Below, one piece after another: positions 58,646 to 64,000 of a stretch of 64,000 nt of DNA. Under the pieces are notes generated by a model. The model did no database searches, was not told the DNA's origin, and saw nothing but the letters and a program-made list of their open reading frames with translations. The DNA comes from an uncultured Cohaesibacter sp. (GTDB taxonomy: Bacteria; Pseudomonadota; Alphaproteobacteria; Rhizobiales; Cohaesibacteraceae). Within the stretch, counting starts at the first letter, position 1. Each line of letters begins with the position of its first letter. The position numbers and the translations under genes are program-made. The stretch covers positions 2,299,001-2,363,000 of the forward strand of contig NZ_OY782764.1 in NCBI RefSeq assembly GCF_963678225.1. The letters run 5' to 3'.

Positions 58646-60631
58646 TTAGCGGGATCCGCGATCAGAGCCGCCACCCCGTGGCTTGCCGCCCTTGAAGCCG
58701 CCGCGACCACCTGAGCGATCAGCGAACTTGCCGCCCGAACGATCATCGGAGCGACCGCCAAAGCGATTGTCAGAACGGCCCTGAGACGGACCATTGCCAA
58801 ACTTGCCACCGCGCTTGCCAGCAAATTTGCCGCTGTCGGCCTTTTTGCCGCCCTTCTTGGCAATCCGTGCATTCGGATCCATCAGATCGGCTTTTTGCGG
58901 ACGTCCACCCACTTTGCGTACAGAGCGTTCACCGGTCTTTTTGCCGTCGGCACCTTCTTCGCGATACACATAGTTTGTGCGGCGTGGTGCGCTTGGGTCA
59001 AACGGCTTGCGTTCGGCATAAGGGATGGCGTTATAGCTCGGCTTGTCCCGACGATCATAGCCGCGATCATCGCCATCGCGACGATCCCTGCGGTCGCCAC
59101 GCTCTGGGCGTCCTCTGCGATCGCCGCGATCATCATCATCAAAGCGCTTCTTGGCGCCTTTCTGACCAGCAATGACGCGTGCGCCTTCCTTGGCAGAAAG
59201 ATAGCCACCCTTGGCGCCACCTGACTTCTTGCGGTCGTCCTTCTTGTCTTGCTTGGGCTCTTCCTTGGGGACTTCCGTGAGGATCGGAGCATCGAAATCG
59301 GCGCCGGATTCTTCCACCAGACGTTCACCAAGCTGATCGCGCAGGATGCGACCCCGGACTTCCTGTACCTTGCCTTCATCCAGATCCAGAAGTTGGAACG
59401 GGCCATAGGAGACACGGATCAGCCGGTTCACATCGAGCCCAAGATGGCCGAGCACCTTCTTGACTTCGCGGTTCTTGCCTTCGCGCAGCGCTACAGTGAT
59501 CCAGACATTGTCTCCGACCTCGCGTTCCAACTGCGCATCAATCGAGCCATAGAGCACGCCTTCCAGCGCAATGCCATCGGCCAGCGTGTCCAACTGGGCC
59601 TGTGTCACCCGGCCATAAGCCCGCACGCGGTAGCGACGCAGCCAGCCGGTGGTGGGCAGTTCGAGAACACGAGCAAGGCCGCCATCATTGGTCAGCAACA
59701 ATAGCCCTTCGGTGTTGATATCAAGACGACCAACGGTGATGACCCGTGGCAGGCCCTGCGGCAGTTTTTCAAAGACGGTTGGCCGGCCTTCCGGATCGGA
59801 CGTGGTGGTCACCAGACCTTTGGGCTTATGGTAGAGCCACAGGCGCGTGCGCTCACGCACAGGCAATGGCGCACCGTCGACCAGAACCTTGTCCTTGGTA
59901 TGGATGTTGACCGCAGGCGTATCCAGCACCTTGCCATTGACGGAGACGCGGCCTTCCTTGATCCATGTTTCAGCGTCGCGGCGCGAGCAAAGACCGGCGC
60001 GTGCCATGATCTTGGCAATGCGTTCGCCTTCTTCCAGTGCGCGCGTTGGCGGGGTGTAAGCCGGGCCTTTGGGTCTGTTGTCTGATGGTTTGGAGAATTT
60101 CTGTCCGCTCATGCGGGGCGATGAGGCATAGCTCTTGCCCTTGAAGCCACCAGTTCCGCCGCCAGCAGAACGACGCCCCTTGTCAAAACCGCCTTCGCGT
60201 TTCGGGCCATTGCCGCGCCGATCATCGCTGCGTCGCTCATTGCGGTCGCCACGATTGTTCCAGTCTCCACGATCCTTGCGAGCCGGACGGTCGCTGCGCT
60301 CACTCCGGTCTGGGCGATCACCATTCTGGCGCAGGCTTCTCTCTTGAGGGGTCTCGCGGCGAGCGTCCACGCTCGGCGACCAGCCTTCCTTGCGGTCAGC
60401 GCTTCTATCGTCGCGCTTCTTGCCAAAGCCCTTTTTACCAGAGAATTTGCCTCCGGATTTGCCAGCGAATTTGTCGCCGAATTTGTTAGAGCCACCTTTG
60501 CGCATTCCACCCTTGAAAGAGCCTGATGCGGATTTGTTGCGATGGGCGCCATCCCGGCGCGCATTTTCGGAGCCCTCTGGCGACGTCGCGTCGGCAGAAC
60601 GGGGTCCATTTTGAGCAGATTTGCGTTCCAT
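58646..60631 (-). CDS. RluB-type 23S rRNA pseudouridine synthase with long charged extensions
   Basis: 661 residues, far longer than the 250-300 of E. coli RluB. The core (about 205-445) has an S4 RNA-binding domain (RIAKIMARAGLCSRRDAETW) and the RsuA/RluB catalytic domain (LYHKPKGLVTTTSDPEGRP, then catalytic Asp in VGRLDINTEGLLLLTNDG). About 200 residues before and 210 after are low-complexity, rich in Arg, Gly, Asp, Lys and Ser, with RGG/RDRR-like repeats, probably disordered RNA-binding tails; such tails are common in this order. The start is chosen at ATG 60631 (MERKSAQNG); an earlier ATG at 60691 would add 20 hydrophobic residues that do not fit a cytosolic enzyme. Confidence 0.9.
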   Translation of the reverse strand: MERKSAQNGPRSADATSPEGSENARRDGAHRNKSASGSFKGGMRKGGSNKFGDKFAGKSGGKFSGKKGFGKKRDDRSADRKEGWSPSVDARRETPQERSLRQNGDRPDRSERSDRPARKDRGDWNNRGDRNERRSDDRRGNGPKREGGFDKGRRSAGGGTGGFKGKSYASSPRMSGQKFSKPSDNRPKGPAYTPPTRALEEGERIAKIMARAGLCSRRDAETWIKEGRVSVNGKVLDTPAVNIHTKDKVLVDGAPLPVRERTRLWLYHKPKGLVTTTSDPEGRPTVFEKLPQGLPRVITVGRLDINTEGLLLLTNDGGLARVLELPTTGWLRRYRVRAYGRVTQAQLDTLADGIALEGVLYGSIDAQLEREVGDNVWITVALREGKNREVKKVLGHLGLDVNRLIRVSYGPFQLLDLDEGKVQEVRGRILRDQLGERLVEESGADFDAPILTEVPKEEPKQDKKDDRKKSGGAKGGYLSAKEGARVIAGQKGAKKRFDDDDRGDRRGRPERGDRRDRRDGDDRGYDRRDKPSYNAIPYAERKPFDPSAPRRTNYVYREEGADGKKTGERSVRKVGGRPQKADLMDPNARIAKKGGKKADSGKFAGKRGGKFGNGPSQGRSDNRFGGRSDDRSGGKFADRSGGRGGFKGGKPRGGGSDRGSR

Positions 60632-60767
60632 GGCGAAAGCCTTTACCACAACTCCCAGAGAAAAGGCGAGAAGAAAAGACTTGCCTCTCATGCATAGCTG
60701 TCAGATTTTGTCGGTAGGACTAACAAACTCGGCAAAAACAAGTAAAACGCAAGTAAAGGGAACTGGC

Positions 60768-61262
60768 ATGGCGCATCCCACGGCCAGCACGGAGCCTTCC
60801 GAAACGGAAAAAGAGCGCAAGGCAAGCTTCATGGAAATGGCGCTGGAAGAAGCGCGCAAGGCCGAAAGCTGCGGCGAGGTGCCTATCGGAGCCATATTGG
60901 TGCATGGGGGGAAGGTGTTGGCGCGGGCCGGTAACCGGACCATTGCGGACAATGATCCTACGGCCCACGCCGAGATTCTGGTGATCCGTCAGGCCTGTGC
61001 AAAGCTGGGAAGCCAGCGCCTGCCAGACTGCGATCTCTATGTCACCCTTGAGCCCTGTCCCATGTGCGCGGCCGCCATCTCTTTTGCCCGCATCAGGCGC
61101 CTCTATTATGGCGCAGCAGACATCAAGGGCGGCGCTGTCGAAAGCGGTCCCCGGCTTTACAACCAGACAATATGCCACCATGCACCGGAGGTTTATTCCG
61201 GCATCAATGAACGGCAGAGTGCTGAACTTCTCAAGCTGTTCTTCCAGTCGCGAAGAGATTAA
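60768..61262 (+). CDS. tadA: tRNA-specific adenosine deaminase TadA
   Basis: 164 residues. Zinc-dependent deaminase motifs HAE (TAHAEILVIRQ) and PCPMC (LEPCPMCAAAI) are intact. Converts A34 to inosine in tRNA-Arg(ACG). The ATG at 60768 has AAAGGG 9 nt upstream; the longer frame runs through the divergent pseudouridine synthase promoter. The short N-terminal extension (HPTASTEPSETEKE) is polar. Confidence 0.96.
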   Translation: MAHPTASTEPSETEKERKASFMEMALEEARKAESCGEVPIGAILVHGGKVLARAGNRTIADNDPTAHAEILVIRQACAKLGSQRLPDCDLYVTLEPCPMCAAAISFARIRRLYYGAADIKGGAVESGPRLYNQTICHHAPEVYSGINERQSAELLKLFFQSRRD

Positions 61263-61344
61263 AACCCTAGGGGTTGGAAGACAGTAGAACAATCAGGGGA
61301 AGGGGCTTAAAGAAAGTCGGATCGACTGATTATTTAACGGACCA

Positions 61345-61656
61345 TCAGGCAGAATGCGCCCGTTTGTGACCTCGTGACTGCATGAGCCTCTCGACGAGTG
61401 TAACCATCTTGTCGGCGAAGAACATGCGGGATTCGGTGGACAGAATTCCGTCGTCATCTTCTTTGCTGAAAAACATGATTGAGGAAACCGGGACGCCGAA
61501 AATCTCGGAATATTTCTTGATGATCTCTGGTGTAGGGCGAACCTTGCCGAGTTCGTAATCCAGCGCAGCCTCGGATGAAACGCTCAGCTTGCTGGCAACC
61601 TCGTGAATGGTCATCCCTTCGTTTTCACGCATCAGAGTGAGAATCTTGTTAAGCAT
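61345..61656 (-). CDS. Small XRE-family helix-turn-helix regulator
   Basis: 103 residues. An HTH_3-type domain (about 3-60): TIHEVASKLSVSSEAALDYE with ELGKVRPTPEIIKKYSEIFGV is the usual five-helix pattern, though the recognition helix is unusual. A short C-terminal part (FFADKMVTLVERLMQ) follows. Target unknown. It lies between tadA (convergent) and mutL (divergent). Confidence 0.8.
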   Translation of the reverse strand: MLNKILTLMRENEGMTIHEVASKLSVSSEAALDYELGKVRPTPEIIKKYSEIFGVPVSSIMFFSKEDDDGILSTESRMFFADKMVTLVERLMQSRGHKRAHSA

Positions 61657-61991
61657 GGCAATATCCTTAATTGCACTTCATTGAAACTATTTCTCCTCCT
61701 GAATGCCAAAGTAGACCTCTTGGATCGCAATGCAAGACACCAAGTAGTATTACATACGCTGTTTTTATTATATTTTCCCAGATGTGCACAGCTCGTCGGC
61801 TTGGTATGCATAGCTGCAATGCCTAATCGGCAAGATGCGGAAAAGAAAGAAAAAATTCCTCAAGGAATTGCGCCAAAACCAGCGAGAGGGAAAGCCGTTT
61901 GAAGCGCTTGGCCGTCTGTGGCATCCTCCGCGCTTAAGGAAACAGGGGCACTGATTCTGATGCCCGCTCTCTACAACATGTGTGACCCTTT
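61657..61991. other. Intergenic stretch between XRE gene and mutL
   Basis: About 335 nt holding the divergent promoters. A plus-strand frame at 61603-61902 overlaps the regulator antisense and has no ribosome site. I recognise no specific site. Confidence 0.45.
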
Positions 61992-64000
61992 ATGAGCGAC
62001 AGTTCCACCATCATCAAACAATTGGACGAAGCCACCATCAACAAGATCGCCGCTGGCGAAGTGGTTGAGCGACCGGCCAGTGTGGTCAAGGAACTGGTGG
62101 AAAATGCCATCGATGCGCAGGCCGATCGGATCGAGATCATCACCGCCGGTGGTGGCAAGAATCTCATTCGCGTGGTGGACAATGGGCTCGGCATGACCCG
62201 GGACGATTTGCAAATGGCTGTCCGGCGTCATTGCACATCCAAGCTGGACCCGGATGATTTGATGGATATTCGGCATCTGGGCTTTCGTGGTGAAGCGCTG
62301 CCTTCCATCGGCTCCATTGCCCGTTTGGGGATCACCTCGCGTCATGCTTCAGAGTCCCACGCCTGGGAGATTGCCGTGGAAGGAGGGCGTGAGCGCGCAC
62401 TCAAGCCTGCAGCACTCAATATCGGAACGCGGATCGATGTGAAGGATCTGTTCTTCTCGACCCCCGCACGGCTGAAATTTCTCAAGAGCGATCGCGCCGA
62501 GAATATGGCCATTTCTGAAGTGATCAAGCGCATTGCCATGGCCAACCCCAAGGTTCGCTTTACGCTGACAGGTGAAGACCGCTCACGGTTGGACTATGCC
62601 AATGTCAACGGTCCCGACGCCCATCTGGTGCGCATGGGGCAGGTGATGGGCAAGGCCTTCCGCGACAATGCGGTAGAGATCGACGCCCTGCGCGATACCG
62701 TCCGCCTGACCGGCTTTGCCGGCCTGCCTACACTCAACCGCGCTAACAGCCTGCAGCAGTTTGTCTTTGTCAATGGCCGCCCCGTGCGTGACAAGATGAT
62801 GCTGGGGGCCATCCGCGGCGCTTATGCGGACTATCTTTTCGGTGGCCGTCACCCTTGCGTGGTGCTGTTCATCGATCTCGATCCTCATGAGGTGGATGTC
62901 AATGTGCATCCCACCAAGGCGGATGTGCGCTTCCGCGATGCAGGGCATATTCGCGGGTTGGTGGTTGGAGCCATCCGTCAAGCGATCGCAGCCGCAGGCC
63001 ACAGGGCAACCAACACCGGAGGCTCGGCCACGCTGGCCGCTTTGCGTCCCGATGGGGTGCGGGCAACAGAAGCAGGCAACGCTGCGCTTTCTGGCGGAGA
63101 GCCGGACGGGCGATCGCCAGGATCCTCTTCAGCCTATCGGCCAGCACCATCCTATCAACCAACCAAACCACTCAATTGGGATTGGCGCCAGAGCGTCTAT
63201 GCGCCGCAAACGGCAACCGAAGGGCAGCTCTCGTCCGAGAGCGCAGAGGGGGCACCCTTACAGGAAATGCAGGAGCAGCCGCAGGATGGCTTTAGCGCGC
63301 CTCCTGCCCAGTCCGCGCTGGCCCAAAGCACGCCTTCAATGTCTGCAATGCCCGAGATGCAAGGACGGATGGCCGATGTTTCTACGCCTTCGGCCGATGC
63401 CCGCGCCAACGATAGCCTCCCCGATCCTGCCGCCCTTGGCAGACCCTTGGGCGCTGCCCGGGCGCAGATCCACGAGAATTACATCATCGCCCAGACAGAG
63501 GATGGCCTCGTCATAGTCGACCAGCATGCCGCGCATGAACGTTTGGTCTATGAAAAGCTCAAGGCATCCCTTGCCGCAAAGGGCATCGCCCGTCAGGGGA
63601 TGCTCATTCCCCATGTGGTGGAAATGGAAGAGGATGATGTCGAGCGCCTTATGGGGGCGACAGAAGAGCTGGAACGTCTCGGTTTGGCGCTGGAAAGTTT
63701 CGGGCCGGGAGCCGTTGCCGTGCGCGAAACTCCTGCCATTCTGGGCAAACCCAACATAGAGCGTTTGGTGCGTGATATTGCCGATGATCTGGCTGAATGG
63801 GACAAGACGTCCCGCGTAGAAGAAAAAATCCTGCATGTGGCCGCCACCATGGCATGCCATGGCTCTGTCCGTTCTGGTCGCCGGTTGCGTGCGGAAGAAA
63901 TGGATGCCCTGTTGCGCGAAATGGAGGCTACGCCCCATTCAGGCCAATGCAACCATGGCCGTCCCACCTATGTGGAATTGAAGCTGAGCGATATTGAACG
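61992..64000 (+). CDS. mutL: DNA mismatch repair protein MutL (3' end outside the window)
   Basis: About 670 residues are present, running off the right edge. The GHKL ATPase is complete: TINKIAAGEVVERPASVVKE, then ELVENAIDAQ, DNGLGM and GFRGEALPSIGS. A linker rich in Pro, Ala, Gln and Ser (about 345-480) leads to the C-terminal dimerisation/endonuclease domain with the metal-binding motif DQHAAHERLVYE and ACHGSVRSG, and CNHGRPT near the edge, where most relatives have CPHGRP. So this MutL should have the latent nickase activity absent from E. coli MutL. The ATG at 61992 is followed directly by the conserved start. Confidence 0.96.
   Translation, partial: MSDSSTIIKQLDEATINKIAAGEVVERPASVVKELVENAIDAQADRIEIITAGGGKNLIRVVDNGLGMTRDDLQMAVRRHCTSKLDPDDLMDIRHLGFRGEALPSIGSIARLGITSRHASESHAWEIAVEGGRERALKPAALNIGTRIDVKDLFFSTPARLKFLKSDRAENMAISEVIKRIAMANPKVRFTLTGEDRSRLDYANVNGPDAHLVRMGQVMGKAFRDNAVEIDALRDTVRLTGFAGLPTLNRANSLQQFVFVNGRPVRDKMMLGAIRGAYADYLFGGRHPCVVLFIDLDPHEVDVNVHPTKADVRFRDAGHIRGLVVGAIRQAIAAAGHRATNTGGSATLAALRPDGVRATEAGNAALSGGEPDGRSPGSSSAYRPAPSYQPTKPLNWDWRQSVYAPQTATEGQLSSESAEGAPLQEMQEQPQDGFSAPPAQSALAQSTPSMSAMPEMQGRMADVSTPSADARANDSLPDPAALGRPLGAARAQIHENYIIAQTEDGLVIVDQHAAHERLVYEKLKASLAAKGIARQGMLIPHVVEMEEDDVERLMGATEELERLGLALESFGPGAVAVRETPAILGKPNIERLVRDIADDLAEWDKTSRVEEKILHVAATMACHGSVRSGRRLRAEEMDALLREMEATPHSGQCNHGRPTYVELKLSDIE

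Noticed and set aside
1-64000. CRISPR arrays, tRNA or rRNA genes, insertion sequences
   Set aside because: No regularly spaced repeats, cloverleaf-like segments with CCA ends, transposase or integrase frames were found by eye; weak or divergent copies could have been missed.

Overview
The window is chromosomal DNA from an alphaproteobacterium, most likely a marine or brackish member of the Hyphomicrobiales; Cohaesibacter or a relative is my guess and cannot be proven here. The evidence is a complete EcfG/NepR/PhyR general stress response locus, HWE-type histidine kinases, many chemoreceptors, glucosylglycerol (salt-tolerance) synthesis genes, and alphaproteobacterial families such as DUF992. 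GC content is moderate to high, except for one AT-rich islet at about 42.85-44.6 kb. I see no rRNA, tRNA, CRISPR array, insertion sequence or prophage.

Layout. 0.5-4.2 kb: gpsA, a HAD phosphatase and ggpS, which together could make glucosylglycerol from glycolytic intermediates and ADP-glucose. 4.6-18.6 kb: a general stress response region. It holds the sigma factor EcfG, its anti-sigma factor NepR, the anti-anti-sigma response regulator PhyR, two HWE kinases that could feed PhyR, and a set of stress or envelope genes (two-gene PQQ dehydrogenase, PRC-barrel protein, ElaB/YqjD-like and YqjE-like proteins, Dps, DUF1328, CsbD, DUF992). Seven exact EcfG promoters (GGAAC, 16-17 nt, CGTT) lie in this stretch, each facing a gene. 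18.6-28.4 kb: an SRAP protein, an MFS transporter with an acidic tail, two Cache chemoreceptors and a PAS-GGDEF-EAL protein.

28.9-38.3 kb is the most distinctive part. A leftward operon encodes an MFS transporter, a corrinoid protein, two UroD-fold methyltransferases, a RACo-type corrinoid activator, a DUF1638 protein and a CobW GTPase: a B12-dependent methyl-transfer (probably demethylation) system. Divergent from it is a TetR regulator whose mRNA leader contains a cobalamin riboswitch. This suggests a circuit in which B12 supply controls the regulator of a B12-consuming pathway.

38.6-49.4 kb: a Bcr/CflA transporter, a DUF2157/DUF4401/GDYXXLXY membrane operon, the AT-rich islet, an ammonium-transporter-like domain fused to a histidine-kinase-like ATPase (both twin-His positions are Phe), and a degenerate APH/P-loop kinase fusion. 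49.8-57.6 kb: a Pat-type acyl-CoA synthetase/acetyltransferase, a small tail-anchored protein, a tandem universal stress protein with an FNR-type box upstream, a DMT transporter and a polytopic chemoreceptor. 57.9-64 kb: housekeeping genes rsmD, an RluB-type pseudouridine synthase, tadA, a small XRE regulator and the start of mutL, which runs off the window.
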